From Flavobacterium sp. (lineage in GTDB: Bacteria; Bacteroidota; Bacteroidia; Flavobacteriales; Flavobacteriaceae), in the NCBI RefSeq assembly GCF_027484205.1, contig NZ_JAIXUB010000022.1:1-47219 (forward strand): a stretch of DNA of 47,219 nucleotides, written 5' to 3'. Positions 32,809 to 41,375 of this stretch are shown here, piece by piece. Position 1 is the first letter of the stretch. Every line of letters starts with the position of its first letter. The position numbers and the translations under genes were made by a program. The notes under the pieces were generated by a model. The model was not told where the DNA came from. It saw nothing but the letters and a program-made list of their open reading frames with translations, and ran no database searches.

Positions 32809-33227
32809 TAAAAAATAGATTTTATAAAGACTTCACTCCTATCCAGCTTTCCGTTGGTGATGCTCTTATGAAATCAGAAATGGTTGGGTTGGATTATAAA
32901 CATCCAATTCGAACATTACATCTCGAAGCTTGGCAAAGTTTTGAGCGTGGCGAATGGAGCTACGACGGAGCTACGTTTGTTAAAGAAAAATTTTCACATA
33001 GTCTTTTCGAACTCGCGTCATTCATTCACGATTGGAGGAACTCTATGGGTTATGTCGGTTCCTGGGTAGATAAAGAATTCATCGATATAATGATATGCCT
33101 CAACTATCCTTTTGATAAAATATTGATTCGATATCTACTAATGCGGCTGACCTTTATTAATGTGATGTTGCATAAGATAAAAAAAAATTACAAAACAGAC
33201 AAACCTTCTTTGATATACAGTTTATGA
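32805..33227 (+). CDS. Tail-fibre operon protein, unknown
   Basis: This 140-residue protein is coupled on both sides by ATGA overlaps. It has several Trp residues (LEAWQSFERGEWSYDG, IHDWRNSMGYVGSWVD) and a basic C-terminus. Its function is not recognised; position suggests tail or lysis accessory. Confidence 0.5.
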   Translation: MIKNRFYKDFTPIQLSVGDALMKSEMVGLDYKHPIRTLHLEAWQSFERGEWSYDGATFVKEKFSHSLFELASFIHDWRNSMGYVGSWVDKEFIDIMICLNYPFDKILIRYLLMRLTFINVMLHKIKKNYKTDKPSLIYSL

Positions 33228-33772
33228 ATCAAGTTCTAGTAACTATTAGACCTCACTTAATTCCTTTCTTCTTTGAAGAAATGGAAGGAACTTTAGCGAG
33301 TTATGAAGGTCAAAAAGTTAATATGATTCGACTGTTACCATCTTCCTCATTGGCTAATTATCTGTATACTCAAATTAATTACGTTAAAAAGAATAGCCGA
33401 AATTTTCCAAATGATCAGTTTCTTTTTTATCTGAGCATCCAATTCAAGCAATTTTATATCTTATCCGGAACCGTTTATTTGGACCAAAAAGGAGAAAGGT
33501 CTGAATTAAAAATGGAATTGGATAAGGTTCGAGATTTGAATAATTTGTTAGAGGATATCTTCAGAACATCATTAGTGATGTTTGTGGATGGATGTCGCGC
33601 TGGTAAATTAGGCGTTTCTAAATCGGTTCTTTTGTTTATGGAAAAATACAATCTTATTGAGTATGGTTTTGAAGTTCCAACTATGCGAAAGATGTATTAC
33701 GAACAAAAGAAAAAAAAAGTACTTAATAGATTCCAAAAACGCAGCACTAATCAAGTTATTGGCTTCTTTTAG
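33224..33772 (+). CDS. Tail-fibre operon protein, unknown
   Basis: This 182-residue protein with a basic C-terminus (KKKKVLNRFQKRST) is the last member of this run before a short intergenic gap and the holin-like genes. No motif is recognised. Confidence 0.5.
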   Translation: MNQVLVTIRPHLIPFFFEEMEGTLASYEGQKVNMIRLLPSSSLANYLYTQINYVKKNSRNFPNDQFLFYLSIQFKQFYILSGTVYLDQKGERSELKMELDKVRDLNNLLEDIFRTSLVMFVDGCRAGKLGVSKSVLLFMEKYNLIEYGFEVPTMRKMYYEQKKKKVLNRFQKRSTNQVIGFF

Positions 33773-33833
33773 AAATTTTACATTCACAACTTATGTGAAA
33801 TTTTCGCACGAATTTCGTTGAAAATTATTAGCA

Positions 33834-34046
33834 ATGACGTTCTCAAGAAAAAACTACAACAAAAGAAAACCTTCTTGGTTTTTAAGAGTGAAGAAAGCAA
33901 TCACTTTGCTTTCTGATGCAGCAACCATAATTCTATTAGGAATTGGATATGCAGAAAATAGTTTGTTGATTTTGATTTTAAGAGTCGGAATCAGTGCTAT
34001 TCTTGAGAGTGTTCAACTTTTGATTAGCGATGAAGACAATGCATAA
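33834..34046 (+). CDS. Holin-like protein 1
   Basis: This 70-residue protein has a basic N-terminus (SRKNYNKRKPSWFLRVKK) and two hydrophobic stretches (AITLLSDAATIILLGIGY and SLLILILRVGISAILESV). It precedes a second two-helix protein and the endolysin, with overlap to the former. Holins are small membrane proteins that open the inner membrane for the endolysin. Function is inferred from topology and context. Confidence 0.6.
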   Translation: MTFSRKNYNKRKPSWFLRVKKAITLLSDAATIILLGIGYAENSLLILILRVGISAILESVQLLISDEDNA

Positions 34047-34230
34047 TTTATTTCACCTATTAGACCTAAAGCTATCGATAGCCGGAATAGCTTTTTTAGC
34101 TGTTTCAGTATCTAGTCTTGACGTATCACTTAAAATATTAGGTTCCATATTGTTTATTGGTTTCAATATTCGCAGATGGTACATTATGGAGAAAAATCAC
34201 AAAAAAGAAAATGATCACAAAAATCAATAG
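34030..34230 (+). CDS. Holin-like protein 2
   Basis: This 66-residue protein overlaps the first by 17 nt and the endolysin by 20 nt. It has two hydrophobic stretches (LSIAGIAFLAVSVSSLDV, LKILGSILFIGFNI) and a highly basic C-terminus. With the neighbour it could form a two-component holin/antiholin pair. Inferred. Confidence 0.6.
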   Translation: MKTMHNLFHLLDLKLSIAGIAFLAVSVSSLDVSLKILGSILFIGFNIRRWYIMEKNHKKENDHKNQ

Positions 34231-34798
34231 AGCTCAGTTTTATAAGAATTTCCGAAAACAATTCGGGAAGCTTTCTCAACTTCAAGTTGAAGGAATTGAG
34301 GCGATATTTAATGAATGGGAAAGATTAGAACTATCTGATTTAAGATGGCTTTCTTATATTTTGGCAACAGCTTGGCACGAGACAGACAAAACTATGCAGC
34401 CAATGGAAGAATATGGGAAAGGTAAATCTAAAAGATACGGAAAGAAAATCAAGCATTCTGGAGTTTCTTACATAGCTCCAAATAAAATTTATTTTGGTCG
34501 TGGCCACGTGCAATTAACTTGGTATGAGAACTACGAATTAATGGGAAAATTAATTGGCGTTGACTTATTGAGAAATCCAGAACTAGCATTAGTGATGGAA
34601 AACTCAATCAAAATAATGTTTGAAGGAATGTTGCGTGGAGCTTCTTCTTTTGGTGACTTCACTGGCAAAAGTTTGGAACAATATTTTAATGAAGCAAAGA
34701 ATGATCCAATTGGTGCTCGAAGAATTATAAACGGAACCGATAAGGCTGAATTGATAAAAGGGCATCACGATAAATTTTTAAACTGTTTAACAACTTAG
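34211..34798 (+). CDS. Endolysin, GH19 chitinase-like muramidase
   Basis: This 195-residue enzyme cleaves peptidoglycan at lysis. The start is the ATG at 34211 (MITKINRAQFYKNF); an upstream ATG at 34157 lies inside the holin gene. GH19-type motifs are AWHETDKTMQP (H56, E57 likely catalytic), YFGRGHVQLTWYENY (about 94-108) and GARRIINGTDKAELI. There is no signal peptide, so it depends on a holin. Neighbours are holins before and a spanin-like lipoprotein after it. Confidence 0.85.
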   Translation: MITKINRAQFYKNFRKQFGKLSQLQVEGIEAIFNEWERLELSDLRWLSYILATAWHETDKTMQPMEEYGKGKSKRYGKKIKHSGVSYIAPNKIYFGRGHVQLTWYENYELMGKLIGVDLLRNPELALVMENSIKIMFEGMLRGASSFGDFTGKSLEQYFNEAKNDPIGARRIINGTDKAELIKGHHDKFLNCLTT

Positions 34799-34801
34799 AA
34801 T

Positions 34802-35407
34802 ATGAAATTAAGTAAAATTATTACCGGAGCATTGCTAACTATTGTATTGATTTTTCTTTTTGCTATTGCTTTTAGTAGCTGTAGTTCTGTGAAAAAGCAA
34901 AAACAATCAGATGCTTTAAAAACTGAAAATACTACTTCTGTAGATTCTAGTTCTCAAGCTGCTGTAAAAAAAGAAGAGACTAAAAAAGAGTCTGAAGTAA
35001 AAAAAGAAGAATCTACAGCTGAAGGAACTGAGATTAATTTAAAGCCAGGCGATTCTCTAGAAGTTACCAATTATGACCAAGATGGTAAAAAAACCGGAAG
35101 TAAAAAATATATAGGTTCTGGGAGTATAAAGGACTTTAAAGAATCAAAAAAAAAGCAAGAAACGAAAGTAATTGATGTTTCTAAAAAATCAGATTCTATT
35201 GGTAAAACTGATTTGTCAAAAGCATCATCAGATAAAGTCTCATTAGAAAGTAATTCGCTAGATGTAAACAAAAAAGGAGCTTCGTTTATGAATCAATTTT
35301 TGTGGCTTGCAATAATAATTTTACTAGTTGGTTTGGAGTTGCGATTTAGCGCACTATCAAAGCTTTTTATATATCTATTTAAAAGAAAAAAAGATGAAAG
35401 TAAATAA
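34802..35407 (+). CDS. u-spanin-like lipoprotein
   Basis: This 201-residue protein has a lipoprotein signal (MKLSKIITGALLTIVLIFLF..FSSC, lipid at C27), a long Ser/Lys/Glu-rich linker of about 130 residues, and a C-terminal transmembrane segment (MNQFLWLAIIILLVGLEL, near 163-180) with a basic tail. That topology, outer-membrane lipid at one end and inner-membrane anchor at the other, is the definition of a unimolecular spanin (as in phage T1 gp11). It lies right after the endolysin and overlaps the protease start. Spanins fuse the two membranes at the end of lysis. Confidence 0.7.
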   Translation: MKLSKIITGALLTIVLIFLFAIAFSSCSSVKKQKQSDALKTENTTSVDSSSQAAVKKEETKKESEVKKEESTAEGTEINLKPGDSLEVTNYDQDGKKTGSKKYIGSGSIKDFKESKKKQETKVIDVSKKSDSIGKTDLSKASSDKVSLESNSLDVNKKGASFMNQFLWLAIIILLVGLELRFSALSKLFIYLFKRKKDESK

Positions 35408-36287
35408 TCTAATTACTGATTTGTATAAAGGTCAATGGGCTATTTCCATAGATGCATCAGGGTATTTGTACAGAATTGCAAATGATATTGTTGCAGGTAA
35501 GGAAATGAATTTAAATTTAAAAGCTAAGCAGCTTATTGATTTTTATGACGAAAATAGCGAACCGATAAAACCAAATGAAGATGGTTTTGTAGAAATTCCT
35601 GAAGGCTCTACGGCAGTAATTAATATGATCGGTCCAATTATCACTTATGGTGATTATTGTACATATGGAGCTGATGAAATCATCAAACAATTTGAGAAAT
35701 TAGACCGTAACCCAAACATAAAATCAATTATTGTTTTTATGGATGGTCCTGGAGGAGCTGTGTCTGCAATTTCTCCATTCTTAAACTTTGGAGCTACCAG
35801 AGATAAAAAGAAAGTTTTAGGAGTTGTTTACGAGCAAATGTGCTCAGCGCATCTTTATATAGCTTATGGTTTACAGCCGGACTTTGTTTGGGCATCAAAT
35901 AATATTACAGCTAATGCAGGTTCATTAGGTGTAATGGTTTCTTGGATTAATGACAAGAAATATTTAGAGCTTCAAGGTTTAGAAAAAGTTGCGGTTTATC
36001 CTGATGAAAGTTCAGATAAAAATTTGCCACTCCGCTTAGCTATTGAAGGAAATTATGATATGATTAAAACGGAAATGCTTTCTCCGTTAGCACAGAGATT
36101 TCAACAGGATATGATCCGTTTAAATCCTAATCTAAAAAGTAAAGTACCTGGTGTTTTAACCGGGAAAGTATTTTATGCTGATGATGCCATTGAAGTTGGT
36201 TTTGCCAATAGAGTTGGAACAATGTCTGAAGCTATGAAGTACGTTCAAACTTTGAGTGAACTGAATCACTATAAACCTAATGTTTAA
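35394..36287 (+). CDS. Head maturation protease, S49 family
   Basis: This 297-residue protein was read from the ATG at 35394 (MKVNNLITDL), overlapping the spanin gene by 14 nt. It resembles phage S49/SppA-type prohead proteases: MDGPGGAVSAI (117-126), CSAHLYIAYGL (150-160) with S151 aligned with the catalytic serine, and ITANAGSLGVMV (171-182). It cleaves scaffold or capsid proteins. It stands just upstream of the capsid gene, as usual. Confidence 0.8.
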   Translation: MKVNNLITDLYKGQWAISIDASGYLYRIANDIVAGKEMNLNLKAKQLIDFYDENSEPIKPNEDGFVEIPEGSTAVINMIGPIITYGDYCTYGADEIIKQFEKLDRNPNIKSIIVFMDGPGGAVSAISPFLNFGATRDKKKVLGVVYEQMCSAHLYIAYGLQPDFVWASNNITANAGSLGVMVSWINDKKYLELQGLEKVAVYPDESSDKNLPLRLAIEGNYDMIKTEMLSPLAQRFQQDMIRLNPNLKSKVPGVLTGKVFYADDAIEVGFANRVGTMSEAMKYVQTLSELNHYKPNV

Positions 36288-36305
36288 TTTAAATTATTTA
36301 ATCCT

Positions 36306-38465
36306 ATGAAATGGAAATTCATGGCTAAAACAGTTGGGTTCTTAATTGCCTTATTCGGCACTACAGAACTACCAGTAAACGCCGAAAACAGAACAATGGA
36401 ATTAACGCCCGAACAGGAAGCTATGGCAAAAAGTGCTCTTGGTGAAAAGTACGAGGATGTTAGAAACGCAATCAACGGAGAGTTGAAACAAATGGCTGAG
36501 AACAATTTTGACTTGAAAGCAATTCAAGACGAATTAGATGCAGCTAGACAGGAATTAGCTTTAAACACAGAAGCCAATGCTGATGATGGAAAGCCTAATG
36601 AGGAGCGTGGAAATACGCCTATTCACGCACAAATTGCAGATTTACGTAAAGAGTATGATGCAAAATTCAAAGCGTTAGTTAACGAAGGCGTTGGCGATCA
36701 AGGTCAAGCTATTCACCAAAATGGAAAACAAATGAATCATTCTTCAACACACTTATTTGGTATTTCAGAAGACTACAACGCTTTTGATGGTAGACCTTGG
36801 AATGCTAAAGCTGCTGGTCAAATAAAAGCGGGTGTTTCTAACTTTAATGATAAAGTTGATATTCCATTGCTTCAAGGAGATATCGAGCATTTTGTTAGAA
36901 AAAATCCAACAGCAATTGAATCAATTTTTGACGATTTTATCGGTCTTCCTAAAGATTGGGGAATGCAGTCAGGAATTATCGACAGAGTTGTAAGCGGATT
37001 AATCGCTCCTTCAGAAATCACTCAAGGTGATAACGGTGGATGGAACCCTAAAGGTGAAGTTGTAATCGAGACTGAAGAAGGAAGAGTTTACGATAAAAAA
37101 ATTGATATCACTTTAACAGGAGAAAAACTTAAGCAAATTGAAAAAAGTTGGTTAAGTTATATGAATACTGCTGATGGTTCTCATCCTTGGAAAACAACAT
37201 TTGTTGGATTCTTGTTAGGAGAATATATCAAGCAAGCTGTTCTTGATTCTCGTATAGCAATGGTTAACGGTATCTATGTAAAAACTCCTAAAGAATTAAC
37301 AGGTTTAAATGTCAACTCTCAAAATGGTATTAGAGCATTATGGTACTACTACAGAGATATTGAGAAAAAATATAAAGCGTTTGATATTGGCGAACCAACG
37401 AAAGAAAACATTGTCGATTATGTGAAAACAATGATTGAATCGATTCCTTTACACAAAAGAAATCAGCAAGGTTGGGAAATTCAGTTGTCTAGTGATTTAA
37501 TGTTGTGGTACGCTGAACGTGCGGGAGATTTCTACCAGTTGCAATACACAACTGATCAAGGAAAGACTAATTATATGGGAGCAACTCCATTGAATTATCC
37601 AAACTTTAAGTTCCAGCCATTAGTGGATCAAACTGACACATTATTTATTGGTATCACAAAATCTAAAAATGTTGAGCCATTATATTATCGTCAAAATGAA
37701 AAAGGTGAGTTCACTATAACGAGAGAAAAAAGAGATACTCATATGTTTGCTGATTTCAAGGAAGGAATTAGATTTATACAGGTTGGTAGAAAATATACTG
37801 AAGGAGAGCCTAAAGAATTTGAATTCCAAATGCTTTACTCTAACAGTGTGCCTATTTTCTCATCAGATACTAAGATTCCTTTGTTTGATCCAAAATCAAC
37901 AACAATTTCATTTAAGTATCCATACTTCTATCCTCATTTAGAAATTGTTCAAAATGATTATGGTCAAGACATCACAAATATAACAGGTGTTGTTGCGGGT
38001 CAAATTGTTACTATTACTGGTTTAACTACTTTGAGCGCTGCTCGAAAAGTTAAGAACAATGCTAACTTAATTATTGGAGCTGACTTTGAATTAAATTCAG
38101 GAGGTACCTTAACCTTAGTTGTACAAGATGATTTGAAATTGAAAAAATTATATGCAACAACAGGACCTGCTGCTCCAGCGCAAACTGATAAAGAATTCAA
38201 TGGAACTTCTTTTGATAGCAAAGGTGGTAATGTGTTTAGATTTACTGGTGCTGCTAATACTACATTAGCAAATATCTTGAATGGTGTTGATGGTAAACAA
38301 ATTACTATCTATGGAAATGATACTGCAAACGTAGCTTTAACAGTTACAGATGTTGCTGGTGTAATTGAAGTTGCATCTAATGCAGTTCTTGGAGCTTCTA
38401 CGGACTTTATCAAATTAACGCGAGTTAATGGAGTTTGGTACGAAACTAGTCGTTTAATCGCTTAA
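36306..38465 (+). CDS. Major capsid protein with N-terminal and C-terminal extensions
   Basis: This 719-residue protein is directly downstream of the protease. An N-terminal helical coiled-coil region (about 31-140) looks like a scaffold delta-domain removed by the protease. The capsid core is about 150-560 and contains an NGIYVKTPKELTGLN stretch. The C-terminal 140 residues form Gly/Val/Thr-rich repeats (ITGVVAGQIVTITG and VDGKQITIYGNDT), a decoration-like beta domain. A hydrophobic stretch (FLIALFGTTELP) near residue 12 precedes the scaffold part. HK97-type fold is presumed from gene order; the residues do not prove it. Confidence 0.7.
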   Translation: MKWKFMAKTVGFLIALFGTTELPVNAENRTMELTPEQEAMAKSALGEKYEDVRNAINGELKQMAENNFDLKAIQDELDAARQELALNTEANADDGKPNEERGNTPIHAQIADLRKEYDAKFKALVNEGVGDQGQAIHQNGKQMNHSSTHLFGISEDYNAFDGRPWNAKAAGQIKAGVSNFNDKVDIPLLQGDIEHFVRKNPTAIESIFDDFIGLPKDWGMQSGIIDRVVSGLIAPSEITQGDNGGWNPKGEVVIETEEGRVYDKKIDITLTGEKLKQIEKSWLSYMNTADGSHPWKTTFVGFLLGEYIKQAVLDSRIAMVNGIYVKTPKELTGLNVNSQNGIRALWYYYRDIEKKYKAFDIGEPTKENIVDYVKTMIESIPLHKRNQQGWEIQLSSDLMLWYAERAGDFYQLQYTTDQGKTNYMGATPLNYPNFKFQPLVDQTDTLFIGITKSKNVEPLYYRQNEKGEFTITREKRDTHMFADFKEGIRFIQVGRKYTEGEPKEFEFQMLYSNSVPIFSSDTKIPLFDPKSTTISFKYPYFYPHLEIVQNDYGQDITNITGVVAGQIVTITGLTTLSAARKVKNNANLIIGADFELNSGGTLTLVVQDDLKLKKLYATTGPAAPAQTDKEFNGTSFDSKGGNVFRFTGAANTTLANILNGVDGKQITIYGNDTANVALTVTDVAGVIEVASNAVLGASTDFIKLTRVNGVWYETSRLIA

Positions 38466-38478
38466 TTTTAATATAAAA

Positions 38479-39297
38479 ATGGCAAAAGTAAATTTAGTAA
38501 AAGCATCAGGAGGTAGTTCTTCTGGTGCTCCTGCTCCAAAAAATGAAATAATCATTTTTGAAGCTGATGGAGTTATATTTCCAAATTCAGATCAAGGAGG
38601 AGTTTTGATTGAAGGAAGTTTCGTTTTACCTAATGGAGATAAAATGGTTACCGTTTATTCTACCAAATCTAAAACAGAAGCTAGTATGGAAACTGAAGGA
38701 GATGAGGATTCAATGTCTTTCAAATCAATGGTTAAATTACAGTATCCTGGAAACAGTAAAGCTGTTAAAGAATTTGTTCAGTATTGGACTGGTAGAAATG
38801 TAATTGTAATGCATAAAGCGTGCGGTGAAAATCACTACGAAGTATGTGGGACACCTTGTGCTCCATTACAATTAAAAGCTGCGAAAAAAGATGATAATGA
38901 AGGCAGAACTTGGACTTTATCATTTGAGCCTTTTGCGAAATCTGGATTTGTACCAAAAATCTATGAAGGAGCTGTGGTAATTGCAGAACCTCATACTGTT
39001 GCAGACGTTGCAGCATTGCCTTTGTTGAAAGCAAATGGAGTTCAGTATCAATTACCATCTTTAGCAGTTACAGATGTAATTGAAGTTGATGGAATTGATT
39101 TAGATCATGGAACTATTGTTACACTACTTGGTGGTGGTGGCGCAAACCCCGCTACTTTAGCAAGCGCTGCTTCAGGTGATGTTACTGCTGTGTTAACATC
39201 AGGAACTACTTGGGTAGGATTATTGAATGCTGTTATTCATTTGAAAGTATTCAAAGCTGGTGCAACAACTTATTTATTTGAATTATCTCGTAGTTAG
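38479..39297 (+). CDS. Major tail tube protein
   Basis: This 272-residue protein is next after capsid. The N-terminal 150 residues are a beta barrel-like domain (FEADGVIFPNSDQGGVLIEGSF, KEFVQYWTGRNVIVMHKACGENHYEVCG), typical of tail tube proteins in Bacteroidota siphophages. The C-terminal part (about 175-270) is a Gly/Ala/Thr-rich add-on similar in style to the capsid's C-terminus. A strong terminator follows, ending the fibre-to-tail operon. Confidence 0.7.
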   Translation: MAKVNLVKASGGSSSGAPAPKNEIIIFEADGVIFPNSDQGGVLIEGSFVLPNGDKMVTVYSTKSKTEASMETEGDEDSMSFKSMVKLQYPGNSKAVKEFVQYWTGRNVIVMHKACGENHYEVCGTPCAPLQLKAAKKDDNEGRTWTLSFEPFAKSGFVPKIYEGAVVIAEPHTVADVAALPLLKANGVQYQLPSLAVTDVIEVDGIDLDHGTIVTLLGGGGANPATLASAASGDVTAVLTSGTTWVGLLNAVIHLKVFKAGATTYLFELSRS

Positions 39298-39325
39298 TTT
39301 TTTTTATAGTTTGTTTGATTAGTTG

Positions 39326-39356
39326 AAAACCTCCTGTTTATTCAGGAGGTTTTTTT
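39326..39356 (+). terminator. Strong terminator after tail tube gene
   Basis: AAAACCTCCTG and CAGGAGGTTTT form an 11-bp stem around TTTATT, followed by a T run to 39356. A late-promoter motif follows at once. Confidence 0.85.
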
Positions 39357-39405
39357 ATGTAAAGTTTCACGTTACACTTTTTAATAAATGTAATTACCAA
39401 TTTTG
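39355..39405 (+). promoter_or_regulatory. Candidate late promoter 3 (packaging operon)
   Basis: TTTCACGTTACA (39365-39376), then exactly 21 bp, then CAATTTTG (39398-39405), one mismatch from TAnnTTTG. The 25 bp 39355-39379 are identical to 107-131. It lies 29 nt before the gene at 39435, right after a terminator. Confidence 0.6.
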
Positions 39406-39434
39406 AATAACGTAATTACATAAAAAATATCGAC

Positions 39435-40619
39435 ATGTCACACGAAAAAAAACAAGAAGTAATCCTTTTTCTTAGAGAAAAAGATTCAATGCCGCCTTAC
39501 GAACAATTTAATAAGGCGTTTAATTTTTACAGAAATCATCCAAGAAAGAGCCGTTCATTAGAATTGAGTTATAATCGTCTTGGATATTCGGAACAAAGCC
39601 TGAAGAACATTATTTATGATTTACATAAAATGTTTGATATTTCAGAAGTTGAAGTACAGAATGCTTCGTTAGTTTCAATGGTCGAAGAAGAAAATGACAT
39701 AAAAAAGCTTTTTATAATCGCTTTTGGAGCTTTGTCTGATGCTGTTAAAGAATTGGCATTTCAACTGTTTAAAGTTGCTCAAACTTATGGGGAAGAAATA
39801 TTAACAGTTCCTAGTATCGAAGATTATTTTGAAAAAACAAATCAAGAATTAGTTAGTTTAATAAGTTCAAATGATTTGTTTTTAGAGATGAATGATTCTG
39901 CATTAGATTCGTTGACTAATCATTTTAAAAATGAAATTGAAAATATTGAAATTTCTGAGGAAGTTAGAGTTTTAATAGATGCTATTACTCCTGGAACTCC
40001 TGTTGTTGCAATTAATGCTAAAAAGCAATTTTTGAATGAATTGTCAGAGAAAGCTGCTGCCGTTATCAGTTCTGTTACTGGAGAAAATTTTGAAGGTATT
40101 AAAGTTGAAGATTTTCAGAATGTACGCGAAGAGTTTCCATTTTTAAATGAGGATAATTGTCCGGATGTAATGCTAATTGTGGTGGGTAAAAGAATTACAG
40201 CTTTTAAAAAATACCAAGCTTTACACGCTAAACTTCAAGAAGTAAATGAAGGAAAGCATCCAGAAACTACTGAGGAAGAAAAACTGCAATTAGCTAAAGA
40301 TGCCGAAGCTGCGTTTGCAGAAAATCGTTTATGTTGGGAAGAATTAAAGCACTATGATACAAATAAAACTTTCTTAGGAAAGCATCCAGTGTTTTACGAA
40401 AGTAATATCAAAAATGAAGTTGATTTGATGACAAATGAAGAATTGATTAAATTCAAAAGTTCATCTGTAAAATACTTCAGCACGAATAAAAAGGATTTAA
40501 TAACGTTTGCAGGTAATACTGAAAAAGTTGAAGCAATTAATAAACGAATTGCCGATCGAGAATTTAAATTGTCATTGGTAAACGCTAAACTAGGTGTTTC
40601 TCAGGATGTCAAAAAATAA
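39435..40619 (+). CDS. First gene of packaging operon, unknown
   Basis: This 394-residue, acidic, largely helical protein has an alternating charged middle (about 90-170 and 260-310). It overlaps the next gene by 14 nt. Its position between tail tube and terminase is unusual for classic siphophages. It may be a packaging or assembly factor. No family is recognised. Confidence 0.5.
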   Translation: MSHEKKQEVILFLREKDSMPPYEQFNKAFNFYRNHPRKSRSLELSYNRLGYSEQSLKNIIYDLHKMFDISEVEVQNASLVSMVEEENDIKKLFIIAFGALSDAVKELAFQLFKVAQTYGEEILTVPSIEDYFEKTNQELVSLISSNDLFLEMNDSALDSLTNHFKNEIENIEISEEVRVLIDAITPGTPVVAINAKKQFLNELSEKAAAVISSVTGENFEGIKVEDFQNVREEFPFLNEDNCPDVMLIVVGKRITAFKKYQALHAKLQEVNEGKHPETTEEEKLQLAKDAEAAFAENRLCWEELKHYDTNKTFLGKHPVFYESNIKNEVDLMTNEELIKFKSSSVKYFSTNKKDLITFAGNTEKVEAINKRIADREFKLSLVNAKLGVSQDVKK

Positions 40620-41202
40620 ATTCTTTGATTTTAACAATCAAAAAAAAGAAGAAAAGAAAGAAAAACCATCTGAGTTATTCACTTCAAAGTTTATCGCTAG
40701 TCACTATCAAAAAATAAAAAATGTAGGTGAAGACTTAATGAGGGTTCCAACGAAAGATGAGTTTTTCTTTCTTCAAACGGATAAAGCATTTAATGCCTTC
40801 ACGTTTATTCCATTTGTCGCTAAAACTTATCCAATCAAACATTTATACGCCTGTACTTATAGTATAAGTAGAAAAGTGATTGATGCCTTAATTGAAATGC
40901 ACGATAAGGGAATGATTGAGCAAATTACACTTTTAATTTCTGAAAGTATGATAAAGCGAAATCCGGTTACCATAGAAAATCTGAAAGCGATGTGTACAAC
41001 TAGACCTAATTTAAAAGTACAATATGCCTGGTCACACGCAAAGGTTTGTTTGATGGAAACTCACGATTTTCATTTTGTGATTGAAGGTTCTGGAAATTGG
41101 GCAGAAAATGCGCATTTCGAACAATATGTTTTTGCGAATTCCAAAGGGTTGTATGATTTTAGATTACAACTATTTACTAATGTTGATATGATAAAATACT
41201 GA
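40606..41202 (+). CDS. PLD-like (HKD) protein near terminase
   Basis: This 198-residue protein was read from the ATG at 40606 (MSKNKFFDFN). The C-terminal half carries a PLD-like motif, HAKVCLMETHDFHFVIEGSGNW, an HxK-x4-E variant of HxKxxxxD, followed by GSGNWAENAHFEQYV. This resembles the active half-site of phospholipase D-type nucleases. One motif per chain would need a dimer. Position directly upstream of terminase small subunit suggests a DNA-end or packaging role. Function is inferred. Confidence 0.6.
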   Translation: MSKNKFFDFNNQKKEEKKEKPSELFTSKFIASHYQKIKNVGEDLMRVPTKDEFFFLQTDKAFNAFTFIPFVAKTYPIKHLYACTYSISRKVIDALIEMHDKGMIEQITLLISESMIKRNPVTIENLKAMCTTRPNLKVQYAWSHAKVCLMETHDFHFVIEGSGNWAENAHFEQYVFANSKGLYDFRLQLFTNVDMIKY

Positions 41203-41375
41203 TGAAACTATTTTTAAAAATTGTTGCAATCGCATTTATGCTTTTATCATTCCTAATTGGAATAACGTTAGAAATTACAGAAGTGAAATTGCCATATCAA
41301 CTATTGGTTTTTATGGCATTTTGCTTTTTTCTATTATCGATATTCATTTTTATAAAACTAAAAGATAGCAAATGA
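41202..41375 (+). CDS. 57-residue two-pass membrane protein
   Basis: This short frame overlaps the previous stop by one base (TGATG) and the next start by four (ATGA). It encodes two hydrophobic segments (LKIVAIAFMLLSFLIGITL and QLLVFMAFCFFLLSIFIFI) joined by a short polar loop, with basic tail. It is tightly packed between structural-packaging genes, so probably real. Role unknown; a membrane protein inside a packaging operon is odd. Confidence 0.5.
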   Translation: MKLFLKIVAIAFMLLSFLIGITLEITEVKLPYQLLVFMAFCFFLLSIFIFIKLKDSK

